Source: Kribbella antibiotica
Lineage (GTDB): Bacteria > Actinomycetota > Actinomycetes > Propionibacteriales > Kribbellaceae
Assembly: GCF_004349055.1 (NCBI RefSeq)
Contig: NZ_SMKX01000076.1
Location: 1-38,119 of the forward strand
Reading direction: 5' to 3'
DNA: 38,119 nt
Shown: in pieces, positions 16,028 through 23,404 of the stretch
Layout: each line of letters opens with the position of its first letter
How positions within the stretch are numbered: the stretch's first letter is position 1
Program-made: the position numbers and the translations under genes
Notes under the pieces: model-generated
Told to the model about the DNA's origin: nothing
What the model saw: the letters and a program-made list of their open reading frames with translations, nothing else
The model's database searches: none

Positions 16028-16951
16028 GGCGAGCAGGCCCGCGATCGCGGTCATCAGCGGGATCGAGATCAGCGTGCTGATCAGGACTGCGCTGCGGGCC
16101 AACGTTCGCGACGTTCGATAATGCACGGCGTACACGTAGACGTTCTGAGCGGTCGGCAACGCGGCCAGCAGCGTGGGCGCGAGCAGCGCGGTTCCGCGCA
16201 AATCCAGCACCCAGCGAGCGACGGCGTACGCGATCAAGGGCTGGGCGATCGTCTTCAGCACAACAGCCAGTACGACGTCCCGTTGCAAGGTGATCGAGTC
16301 TTTCGCCCCCGCGCTTAGGCTGAGGCCGTACGCGATCAGCGCAACCGGTACGGCGGCCGCCGCCAGCAGGTCGATTGGCCGCATCAGGATCGTCGGCAGC
16401 GGCACGTCGAACGCCGCCGCGACCAACCCGAGCAGTGACGCCACCGTCAACGGATTCCGCAGCGGACGCGTCAACATCGCCCGCACCTGCACCCGCCGCC
16501 CACTCCCCTGGCGATCGCCGTCCAGGATCGCGAACGCAACCGGCGCGAACACCAACAGCTGGAACAGAATGATCGGCGCGACCAGAGCACCGTTCCCCAG
16601 CACGTACGCCGCGATCGGTACGCCGAGATTGCCCGCGTTCACGTACGACGCCGCGAGCACGCCGACCGTGGCCTCGGAGCGCGACCGCCGCCAGAGCAGA
16701 ACCGCGATCAGCAGAAAGATCATCTGGACGACGACCAGACTGGCCAGGTTCGTCACCAGGACGACGGAGAAGATCGAGTGCAGGTCAGCGCGCGCAACGG
16801 TGGCGAACAGCAGCGCGGGCGTCGCGACGTAGAAGGCCAGCCGGGAGAGTACGAGCTCGTCCTCGGGGCGCAGGACACCGGCCAGCCCGACCAGATATCC
16901 GAGCACTGCGACCGCCACCAGCGCGACAAACGCACCCACGACGGCGGACAC
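16025..16951 (-). CDS. AEC (auxin efflux carrier) family transporter
   Basis: The 308-residue integral membrane protein has about ten hydrophobic segments in two halves separated by a polar loop (DGDRQGSGRRVQVRAM, about 150-165). The run SYVNAGNLGVPIAAYVLG is the recognisable AEC signature, with the Asn-Ala-Gly-Asn core in the first half. The family exports small organic anions (malate or malonate in bacteria, auxin in plants); the substrate here cannot be read from sequence. The start is GTG at 16951 with GAGGAG ten bases upstream. It is convergent with the membrane-protein gene on its left and divergent from the phosphodiester glycosidase on its right. Confidence 0.88.
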   Translation of the reverse strand: MSAVVGAFVALVAVAVLGYLVGLAGVLRPEDELVLSRLAFYVATPALLFATVARADLHSIFSVVLVTNLASLVVVQMIFLLIAVLLWRRSRSEATVGVLAASYVNAGNLGVPIAAYVLGNGALVAPIILFQLLVFAPVAFAILDGDRQGSGRRVQVRAMLTRPLRNPLTVASLLGLVAAAFDVPLPTILMRPIDLLAAAAVPVALIAYGLSLSAGAKDSITLQRDVVLAVVLKTIAQPLIAYAVARWVLDLRGTALLAPTLLAALPTAQNVYVYAVHYRTSRTLARSAVLISTLISIPLMTAIAGLLA

Positions 16952-17032
16952 CCGCGGTCAACTCCTCAACGACTCGGCAACCTTCGGATCGTATCCGGAG
17001 CGGCTCCCGACGCCCTCGGACAGGCCACCCTC

Positions 17033-17056
17033 CGGACACTTCACCGTTCGTGTCCG
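17033..17056. promoter_or_regulatory. 7-bp dyad in a divergent promoter region
   Basis: CGGACAC (17033-17039) and GTGTCCG (17050-17056) form a perfect inverted repeat with a 10-nt spacer, between the divergent transporter and phosphodiester glycosidase genes. The size fits a dimeric regulator operator. No regulator gene is adjacent, so this is only suggestive. Confidence 0.3.
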
Positions 17057-17130
17057 AACCATTACTCTGGTAAATGCTGACAGCTCAGCGCGTCACGAGG
17101 AAAGATTTTGCCCTGGGGGAAGGGATGCCA

Positions 17131-18492
17131 ATGTCTGCTCATTTCGTCAAACGAGGGCTGGCCGTCGCCGCCACGCTCACCATCCTCGTCACACCCGCCT
17201 TCGGCGCGACCGGCGATGACCCCGGCTCCTCGGGCTATCGCTCCGATCCCGCCTCGCCCGGCTACCGGAACACCCCGGGCAAGTCGGCCGACCCGACGCC
17301 ATCCGCTCCCCGAGCCGACGGCACCTTGCCGATCGGCGACGCCGACCTCACCGAGACACGCACCGATCAGGCGCTCGCGCCCGGTGTCACGCTGACCACG
17401 ATCGTCCGCGGGACAGAGCCTGCCGACCCCGACGAGATCGGTACGACGACTCGCGGTCCGTGGGTGGTCAACGCGGTCACGATCGATCCGACACTCGCGC
17501 CGGGGCGGCTAGCGACGACGTACGGGCCTGATTTGGCGCGGGTCGAGAAGACCTCACAGCTGGTCAAGAGCGCCGGCGCGGTGGTCGGGACGAATGCGTC
17601 GTTCTTCACCTTCACCGCGAATCCGACCTACCCGGGTGAGCCGGTCGGGCTCGGGATCTCCGACGGTCAGCTGATCAGCGAACCGACCACCAGCGCGACC
17701 GAGATGGACCTGCTGATCGATGCCCGCAGCAACCAAATGTCGGTTCAGAAGGTCCGCTGGACCGGCCAGATCCGGAACCGCGACACCGCCGCGACGCTGC
17801 CCCTCGAATTCGTGAACCACCCGCCGGTGATCCCGGCCGCGTGCGCGGACCTGGTCGACCAGACAACCTGCACGGCCGCGGGCGACGTCGTACTGTTCAC
17901 GCCGCACTTTGCCACCAAAACCCCTTCAGGGCATGGCATCGAGGTCGTCTTCGACCGGCTCGGCTGTGTGGTTCGGACCTCGACCACGCGCGGGAGCACG
18001 ATCACCGTCAGCCAGTTCGCCCTGCAAGCCACCGGCAAGGACACCAACGCGTTGCTGGCGCTGACCGCAGCCGGCGGATGCGTCGATCGCAGCCACGTGC
18101 TCACCAACGATCTGGGCACGCCGATCGCCTTGCACCGCGGCCTGTACGGCGTCGTCGGGCGCTACCGCCTCACCCAGGGCGGCGCGGTCGTCGTACCGCC
18201 TGGGTCCGGCAGCTTCTTCGCCCGCAACCCGCGAACCATCGCCGGGACAACTGCCGACGGGAAGCTCATGCTCGCCACCATCGACGGCCGGCAGACGACA
18301 AGTGTCGGTACGACGCTCGCCGAGACAGGCGCAGTCGCGCAGGCCCTCGGGATGACCGAGTCGGTCAACCTGGACGGCGGCGGTTCGACCGCGATGGCGC
18401 GCACCGACGGCACGCTCATCAGCCACCCGAGCGGGACGAACGGCGCCGAACGCTATGTCGGCGACGCGGTCGTCTACTACCCCACCCGCTGA
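17131..18492 (+). CDS. Secreted phosphodiester glycosidase (NAGPA domain) protein
   Basis: The 453-residue product has an N-terminal Sec signal peptide (MSAHFVKRGLAVAATLTILV, cleavage near AFGA, residue 26). A Pro/Ser-rich linker follows, then a phosphodiester glycosidase (NAGPA/DUF2233) domain. The hallmark is the C-terminal TESVNLDGGGSTAMA, and GTNASFFTFTA earlier also fits. Members cleave alpha-N-acetylglucosamine phosphodiester bonds, including in teichoic-acid-like or exopolysaccharide substrates; the substrate here is unknown. I chose the ATG at 17131 because GGGGGAAGGG lies a proper distance ahead of it; in-frame ATGs at 17074 and 17125 are less suitable. It ends in a shared bidirectional terminator with the convergent gltX. 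Confidence 0.85.
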   Translation: MSAHFVKRGLAVAATLTILVTPAFGATGDDPGSSGYRSDPASPGYRNTPGKSADPTPSAPRADGTLPIGDADLTETRTDQALAPGVTLTTIVRGTEPADPDEIGTTTRGPWVVNAVTIDPTLAPGRLATTYGPDLARVEKTSQLVKSAGAVVGTNASFFTFTANPTYPGEPVGLGISDGQLISEPTTSATEMDLLIDARSNQMSVQKVRWTGQIRNRDTAATLPLEFVNHPPVIPAACADLVDQTTCTAAGDVVLFTPHFATKTPSGHGIEVVFDRLGCVVRTSTTRGSTITVSQFALQATGKDTNALLALTAAGGCVDRSHVLTNDLGTPIALHRGLYGVVGRYRLTQGGAVVVPPGSGSFFARNPRTIAGTTADGKLMLATIDGRQTTSVGTTLAETGAVAQALGMTESVNLDGGGSTAMARTDGTLISHPSGTNGAERYVGDAVVYYPTR

Positions 18493-18497
18493 AGAAA

Positions 18498-18531
18498 CGA
18501 GGACTCGCTGACGAAAGCCAGCGAGTCCTCG
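18498..18531. terminator. Bidirectional 13-bp hairpin terminator
   Basis: CGAGGACTCGCTG (18498-18510), loop ACGAAAGC, CAGCGAGTCCTCG (18519-18531): a perfect 13-bp stem. It lies 6 nt past the phosphodiester glycosidase stop (18492) and 13 nt past the gltX stop (18544, minus). It can serve both convergent genes. Confidence 0.75.
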
Positions 18532-18543
18532 GATATTACGTAA

Positions 18544-20199
18544 TCAGGAACCGGCGAGGGCCTTGAGACGACGGAGGGTTTCTTCCGCGCCCAGGGCCTG
18601 GGTGGTGGCGTGCAGATCGGGGCTCTTGGTGGCACCGGTGATGGCTACCCGGACCAGCTGCGAGGCCTCGCGAATCGAGCCCGGGAAGGCGTCCGGGTCC
18701 TTCTTGTATTCCTTGGCGTTCGCGGCGAAGCCGTGCTTGGCGGCCAGGTCGCGGAGCTGGTTGAACCACTCGGAGGCGTCGTCGCGGTGCTCGTACGTGG
18801 CGACGAGGTCCTGCGCGAAGGCCGTGACGACCTCGGGGGCGACGTTGAGGGCGGCGATCCGCTCGTCGGTCGGGCCGCTCACCAGCTCGAACAACTCCGG
18901 GAAGAAGAAGGCGTAGGCGCTCCGGAAGTCGGACCACTTGCGCAGGTCCTTGCGCGGGTTGTCGACGCCGTCGCGCTCGACCGCGAGGGCGCGCAACGCG
19001 AGCTCCGGCTCAGCATCCAGCACTGGGACGAGCTCCGCGTCGTACTGGAGGGCCCAGACGCGGACCGCGTCGACGATCTGCCGGCCGCTCAGCGTGGCGA
19101 TGTGGTCGGCGCTGATGTCCTCGAGCTTCACGAGGTCGACGAGCGGACCAGCGACACCACACTGGTCGAGCTGGATCGGCGCAGCGAGCGCCTCGGCCAG
19201 GGGGACCTCGGCCAGGCGACCGTTCACCAGGCCGCGCAGGTAGTACAGGACTGCGTCGGCCGGGTAGCCCGCGCCGATGTAGAAGTCGACGCCGGCCTCG
19301 GAGTCCTTGCGCTTGGAGAGCTTCCGCTTGCCACCAGGGATCTGCTTCATCAGCGGCGCGATGTGCGCGTACTGGATCGGCTCGAACTCCAGCGCCGTGA
19401 ACAGCTGCTGGTGCAGCGGAACGGACGAGATCCACTCGTCGCCGCGGATCACCAGGTTCACGCGCATCAGGTGGTCGTCGACAGCGTGCGCGAAGTGGTA
19501 CGTCGGGAGCCGCGGCGACTGGTCGGACGCCTTCAGGATCACGGCGTCGTTGCGGTTCGCCTCGTGCTCGAGCGGGCCGCGGATCGCGTCCGTGAACCGG
19601 GCCCGCGCGCCATCGGCGTCATCCGGTGCCCGGAAACGCACGACGTACGGCGTCCCCTCGGCCAGCTTGGCGGCAACGTCGGAAGCGTCCGCGTCACGCC
19701 AGATCGCCCACTTGCCGTAGTACCCGGTGGGGACCTTGTTCGCCTGCTGGCGACCGGTGATGTCGGTCAGCTCTTCCTTGGTGGCGAAGCACAGGTAGGC
19801 CTTGCCCTGGCGAAGCAGGTGGCGCACGTAGGTCAGGTAGATCTGCTCACGCTGCGACTGCATGTACGGGCCGTAGGCGCCCTTGGTGACGTCCTCGTCG
19901 GAGGTAATCCCGAAGTAGTCGAACCCGCGCGCGAACTGCTCCAGCGCACCCTCGACCTCGCGCGACTGGTCGGTGTCCTCGATCCGGACCAGGTACACCC
20001 CGCCGGTGTTGGTCGCGATATCCCGGTCGATCATCCCGGCGTAGATCCCACCGATGTGGATGAAACCGGTCGGCGACGGGCCGAGCCGCGTCACCTTCGC
20101 ACCGTCGGCGAGCTCACGCTGCGGATACTTCTCCTCCCAGAACTCCGGCTCGGGAAGATCGGCAGGGAACAGGCCATCGATGACCGCGCGGTCGAGCAT
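18544..20199 (-). CDS. gltX: Glutamate--tRNA ligase, long Clostridium-like type
   Basis: The 551-residue class I synthetase charges tRNA-Glu. The HIGH-type motif is HIGG at 48-51 (PSPTGFIHIGG) and the KMSKS-type motif is KLSKR at 293-297. Catalytic-domain runs RIEDTD, LPTYHFAHAVDDH and VIRGDEWISS are all present, and the C-terminal anticodon-binding region is intact. It differs from the standard actinobacterial GltX of about 490 residues, which begins near the PSPTG motif. This one has about 35 extra N-terminal residues (LFPADLPEPEFWEEKYPQREL) and an insert around KGAYGPYMQSQR. Both features recall the long GluRS of clostridia. It could be a second, acquired GluRS. No strong Shine-Dalgarno precedes the ATG. 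It lies 72 bp downstream of a MerR gene on the same strand. Confidence 0.88.
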   Translation of the reverse strand: MLDRAVIDGLFPADLPEPEFWEEKYPQRELADGAKVTRLGPSPTGFIHIGGIYAGMIDRDIATNTGGVYLVRIEDTDQSREVEGALEQFARGFDYFGITSDEDVTKGAYGPYMQSQREQIYLTYVRHLLRQGKAYLCFATKEELTDITGRQQANKVPTGYYGKWAIWRDADASDVAAKLAEGTPYVVRFRAPDDADGARARFTDAIRGPLEHEANRNDAVILKASDQSPRLPTYHFAHAVDDHLMRVNLVIRGDEWISSVPLHQQLFTALEFEPIQYAHIAPLMKQIPGGKRKLSKRKDSEAGVDFYIGAGYPADAVLYYLRGLVNGRLAEVPLAEALAAPIQLDQCGVAGPLVDLVKLEDISADHIATLSGRQIVDAVRVWALQYDAELVPVLDAEPELALRALAVERDGVDNPRKDLRKWSDFRSAYAFFFPELFELVSGPTDERIAALNVAPEVVTAFAQDLVATYEHRDDASEWFNQLRDLAAKHGFAANAKEYKKDPDAFPGSIREASQLVRVAITGATKSPDLHATTQALGAEETLRRLKALAGS

Positions 20200-20271
20200 T
20201 TTTAGGTACGTCTCACTTCCGGGTCGGTGCTAACCGGTTGAGCCTAGCAACTCCAGCTGAAGGATCCGCCG

Positions 20272-20658
20272 TCAGAGCGTTGCGCGGTGCGCGCGATTGA
20301 TCTTAATCAGCTCGTCGAGGGTGTCGCGGGTCCGGAGCAGGTCGTCGATATGGGTCGAGAGGCGGTCGCGTTCCACGGCCATCCGGTCGGCGGCGGCGTC
20401 CGAGGTTTGCTCGCTCGGGGCATAGCTGCACGGCAGTACGTCGAGGATCGTCTTGCTGGAGAGGCCCGCCGTGTACAGGAGCTGGATGAACGCGACCCGC
20501 TCAACCGCCGACTCGCCGTAATGGCGCTGCCCACTTTCGCTCCGGATGCTCGCGAGCAGTCCCTGCTCTTCGTAGTACCGCAACGAGCGCACACTGACAC
20601 CGGTCCGCGTGGAGAGTTCGCCGATGCGCATCGAAAGCTGTGGTGTGATCTGGGCCAC
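20272..20658 (-). CDS. MerR family transcriptional regulator
   Basis: The 128-residue regulator has an N-terminal winged helix-turn-helix (MRIGELSTRTGVSVRSLRYYEEQGLL, about 10-35) and a C-terminal dimerisation coiled coil (about 85-120). One cysteine (C77 in DVLPCSYAPS) lies at the hinge where MerR proteins bind effectors, so thiol or electrophile sensing is possible but unproven. I chose GTG at 20658, which has GAGAGG upstream; the alternative ATG at 20631 has no ribosome site. It is divergent from the Old Yellow Enzyme gene across 45 bp that contain a MerR-style operator. The likely target is that gene and itself. Confidence 0.88.
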   Translation of the reverse strand: MAQITPQLSMRIGELSTRTGVSVRSLRYYEEQGLLASIRSESGQRHYGESAVERVAFIQLLYTAGLSSKTILDVLPCSYAPSEQTSDAAADRMAVERDRLSTHIDDLLRTRDTLDELIKINRAHRATL

Positions 20659-20664
20659 GATAAT

Positions 20665-20696
20665 TTGCCTCTCACATGGATGTCAGCTTTTAGCGT
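20665..20696 (+). promoter_or_regulatory. MerR-type promoter/operator of the OYE gene
   Basis: A -35-like TTGCCT (20665-20670) and a -10-like TAGCGT (20691-20696) are separated by 20 bp, the overlong spacer that MerR activators correct by bending DNA. The spacer holds a near-perfect dyad, CTCACAT-GG-ATGTCAG (20671-20686), with one mismatched pair, in the position where MerR dimers bind. The -10 ends 7 bp before the OYE ATG, so the mRNA may be leaderless. Confidence 0.55.
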
Positions 20697-20703
20697 AGCT
20701 CGT

Positions 20704-21777
20704 ATGAACACACTCTTCGACAACTACCAGCTCGGCCATATAGCACTTCCCAACCGCGTGGTGATGGCACCGATGACTCGGGTCCGCGCCGCGGCCGGTG
20801 GCCTCGCGACTCACGAGATGGCGACGTACTACGCCCAACGCGCCACCGCCGGCCTGATCGTCTCCGAAGGCGTGCAGCCGAGCCTGATCGGCCAGTCCAA
20901 CCCCGGTACGCCGGGACTGCACACCGCCGAGCAGGTTGAGTCGTGGCGGCAAGTCACCACAGCTGTCCACGCGAACGGTGGCCGCCTCTTCGCCCAGATC
21001 ATGCATGGCGGCCGCGTCTCGCACCCATCGACGAACGGCCTCCAGCCAGCCGGCCCATCGGCCGTCCCCGCGACCGGCGACGTCTTCACCCCGACCGGGC
21101 CCCAGCCCGCCCCGATGCCGCGCGCGATGACGACGGCCGAAGTACCGGAGCACGCCCGCTCGTACGCCGATGCAGCGCGGCTCGGCGTCGAGGCCGGGTT
21201 CGACGGGGTTGAGTTGCACGGAGCGAACGGCTACCTCATCTCGCAGTTCCTCGCGGACAACTCGAACCTCCGCACCGACCGGTACGGCGGCTCGATCGCG
21301 AACCGGATCCGCTTCGCCGTCGAGGCGGTCGGGCAGACAGTCGACGCGATCGGCGCCGAGCGCACCAGCATCCGGCTCTCCCCTGGAGCGACGATCTGGG
21401 GTGTGCAGGAGGACGACGTACCGGCGCTCTACACCGCGCTGGTGAAGGAATTGGCGCAGTTCGATCTTGCGTATCTGCACCTTGAGGTCACGACCGATGA
21501 GGCAACGCTCGCGACCCTGCGGAAGCTCTGGCCAGGCACGTTGATGATCAACCCGGGACCGCCACTTGGGCCGGGGCAGACCACGCCGGCCGACGCCGAC
21601 CACTGGCTCCGCCAAGGCGCCGACCTGATCAGCTTCGGACGCGCGTTCATCTCCAACCCCGACCTGGTCGAGCGGCTGCGCAACGGCCTTCCGCTGGCGG
21701 CCGCCGATGAGGTCACCTACTTCCAGGGTGGCAATGACGGCTACCTGACCTACCCGCCGTACCGGTACGCCGCCTAG
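20704..21777 (+). CDS. Old Yellow Enzyme-type alkene reductase (FMN)
   Basis: The 357-residue TIM-barrel flavoprotein belongs to the OYE/NemA group. It reduces activated C=C bonds or nitro groups with NAD(P)H through bound FMN. Key residues are the HGAN motif (H172, N175) that binds the substrate carbonyl, Y177 as the likely proton donor, and QIMHGGRVSHP and DNSNLRTDRYGGS as family signatures. I chose the ATG at 20704 (MNTLFDNYQLGHIALPNRVVMAPMTR); the longer open frame overlaps the MerR gene. Divergent MerR control suggests induction by an electrophile. Its stop TAG shares the four-base palindrome CTAG with the convergent GNAT gene. Confidence 0.92.
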   Translation: MNTLFDNYQLGHIALPNRVVMAPMTRVRAAAGGLATHEMATYYAQRATAGLIVSEGVQPSLIGQSNPGTPGLHTAEQVESWRQVTTAVHANGGRLFAQIMHGGRVSHPSTNGLQPAGPSAVPATGDVFTPTGPQPAPMPRAMTTAEVPEHARSYADAARLGVEAGFDGVELHGANGYLISQFLADNSNLRTDRYGGSIANRIRFAVEAVGQTVDAIGAERTSIRLSPGATIWGVQEDDVPALYTALVKELAQFDLAYLHLEVTTDEATLATLRKLWPGTLMINPGPPLGPGQTTPADADHWLRQGADLISFGRAFISNPDLVERLRNGLPLAAADEVTYFQGGNDGYLTYPPYRYAA

Positions 21778-22310
21778 CCCAGCGTGGCAACGTCCGCCCA
21801 GGCGATCCGCAGCGTGACCGGTCTCCCGTTGAGCCGGCTCGGATCGCCTCCGGGCGGCGCTGCGTGCCCGGTCCCGACGGCCTCACCACCTTTGGCGCGG
21901 TAGAAGCCTTGCGCTGCTATGTTCTGCTCGAGCACCCACAAGTACATGGCGTTGCTCGCCGCCCGCCGTTGCACCGCGCTTGCCGCCTGCCGCAACAACT
22001 GCCCGCCGATCCCGGACCCACGCCGAGCGTTGCGCACGTGGAGGTTGTCGACGAAGCTCCCCCACTGCGGATCCGCATCGAGCATCACATGCACGAAACC
22101 GACCAACTGATCGTCCTCCTCAGCGAGGATCGTCTCGGTGTGCGCCGGTACAGCGAGCCGCTCTGCCCAGGTCGCATGGCGTTCAGGCTCGATGTCGCCG
22201 TCCAGAAACGCGTCAGCGAACGCACCTCGGTAATGCAATCGCCAACTGTCCGCATGCAGCAACGCGATCTGCTGGGCATCGTCCGGCCGAGCCACTCTGA
22301 AAGAGGTCAC
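21774..22310 (-). CDS. GNAT family N-acetyltransferase
   Basis: The 178-residue protein has the GNAT fold. The acetyl-CoA pyrophosphate loop is visible as RRGSGIGGQLL (about 93-103), followed by LWVLEQNIAAQGFYRAKGGE, typical of motif B. The N terminus MTSFRVARPDDAQQIALLHADSW is standard for small-molecule or protein acetyltransferases. The acceptor substrate is unknown. The start is GTG at 22310 with a weak AGG seven bases upstream. It converges on the OYE gene with overlapping stops, and there is no terminator between them. Confidence 0.88.
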   Translation of the reverse strand: MTSFRVARPDDAQQIALLHADSWRLHYRGAFADAFLDGDIEPERHATWAERLAVPAHTETILAEEDDQLVGFVHVMLDADPQWGSFVDNLHVRNARRGSGIGGQLLRQAASAVQRRAASNAMYLWVLEQNIAAQGFYRAKGGEAVGTGHAAPPGGDPSRLNGRPVTLRIAWADVATLG

Positions 22311-22361
22311 TCCTTAACCTAAGCGCATCGTTCCGACAGGTGGTCCCGGTCTCAGGAACCC

Positions 22362-22390
22362 TTGTTGCGGTGTGTAGTGCGGTCGATACT
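22362..22390 (+). promoter_or_regulatory. Candidate promoter of the M14 carboxypeptidase gene
   Basis: TTGTTG (22362-22367) and GATACT (22385-22390) are spaced by 17 bp. Transcription would begin at or within a few bases of the ATG at 22399, which suggests a leaderless or very short leader. No Shine-Dalgarno precedes the start, in agreement. Confidence 0.35.
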
Positions 22391-22398
22391 CGGCGAGC

Positions 22399-23403
22399 AT
22401 GAGGATCAAGCCCCGAATCGCCCTGATGTCCGCCCTCGTCACCGTCGGGCTGCTCGTCGCCCCGGCCGCCGTCGCGGCTGAGAAGGCCCCCGTCGACCCA
22501 CAACCGTCGACCGCGAAGCTCGCCGTCGAACTGCACAAACTCGCCATCCAGAGCCACGGCAGGATCCGCGTCACCCCGATCGGCCGCAGCAACGAGAACC
22601 GGCCGGTCTGGGCCGCGCGCGTCGGCCACGGCAAGCTCAAGATTCAGTACGTCACCCAGCAGCACGGCGACGAGCCGCTGGGCACCCCGGCCGCGCTGGA
22701 GTTTCTGCGGACTGTCGGTGTCGGCAACTCCGCGTGGCAACGCAAACTGCTCTCACAGGTGACCGTCGACATCGTCGTCCGCGCGAACCCGGACGGCTTC
22801 GAACGCAACTGGCGCTACAACTACGACCCGACGGCCACTCCTGAGTACGGCGAAGCCGGTAAGGGCTACGACATCAACCGGTACCACGATCCGGCGGTCG
22901 CACCGGAGGACAACCCGGCGCACGAGGCCGGGCTGATCCAGCGCCGGTACGCCGCGTTCCAGCCGGACATCATGGTCGACTATCACATGCAGGGCCGGTA
23001 CAAAGATGCCTCCGGCAAGGAAATCACCGCCTCCACGCTGTGGCCGACCCACTCGGCCGTGAAGCCCGCAGACGTGAACTTCGCCAAGCAGATCGCCGTA
23101 CTGGTGCAGCGCTCGATCAACGGCGCCGGTGGGAACGTGTCGCAGTACCCAGGTGGCAACTACGAAGGCATCGCCCGCAACGGCTACGGTCTGCTCGGCA
23201 GCGGCAGCGTCCTGATCGAGCTGAGCGACATCCCCGGCCGCGAGCAGACCCAGATCACCGACGCCCTCGCTTCCATGCTCGCCATCGCCCGCTCAGCCGC
23301 CGACGGCTCACTCCGCCAGATCGACCCAGCCGCCGCCACCCTCATCCCGCTCCGCGGCCCCGCACTGCCCGGCACCGCCATCGAGGAAGACGAGGCGGCC
23401 TGA
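22399..23403 (+). CDS. Secreted M14 family zinc carboxypeptidase
   Basis: The 334-residue product has a Sec signal peptide (MRIKPRIALMSALVTVGLLV, cleavage near AVA-AEK, residue 27) followed by an M14 peptidase domain. Zinc ligands are H89 and E92 in QQHGDE and H196 in DYHMQ. Substrate-binding Asn-Arg appears as N160-R161 (DINRYH), and the catalytic glutamate is probably E274 in LIELSD. It should remove C-terminal residues from peptides or wall peptides outside the cell. The length is typical of a single-domain enzyme, with an acidic tail (EEDEAA). It converges on the P450 gene with one base between stop codons. Confidence 0.88.
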   Translation: MRIKPRIALMSALVTVGLLVAPAAVAAEKAPVDPQPSTAKLAVELHKLAIQSHGRIRVTPIGRSNENRPVWAARVGHGKLKIQYVTQQHGDEPLGTPAALEFLRTVGVGNSAWQRKLLSQVTVDIVVRANPDGFERNWRYNYDPTATPEYGEAGKGYDINRYHDPAVAPEDNPAHEAGLIQRRYAAFQPDIMVDYHMQGRYKDASGKEITASTLWPTHSAVKPADVNFAKQIAVLVQRSINGAGGNVSQYPGGNYEGIARNGYGLLGSGSVLIELSDIPGREQTQITDALASMLAIARSAADGSLRQIDPAAATLIPLRGPALPGTAIEEDEAA

Positions 23404-23404
23404 G

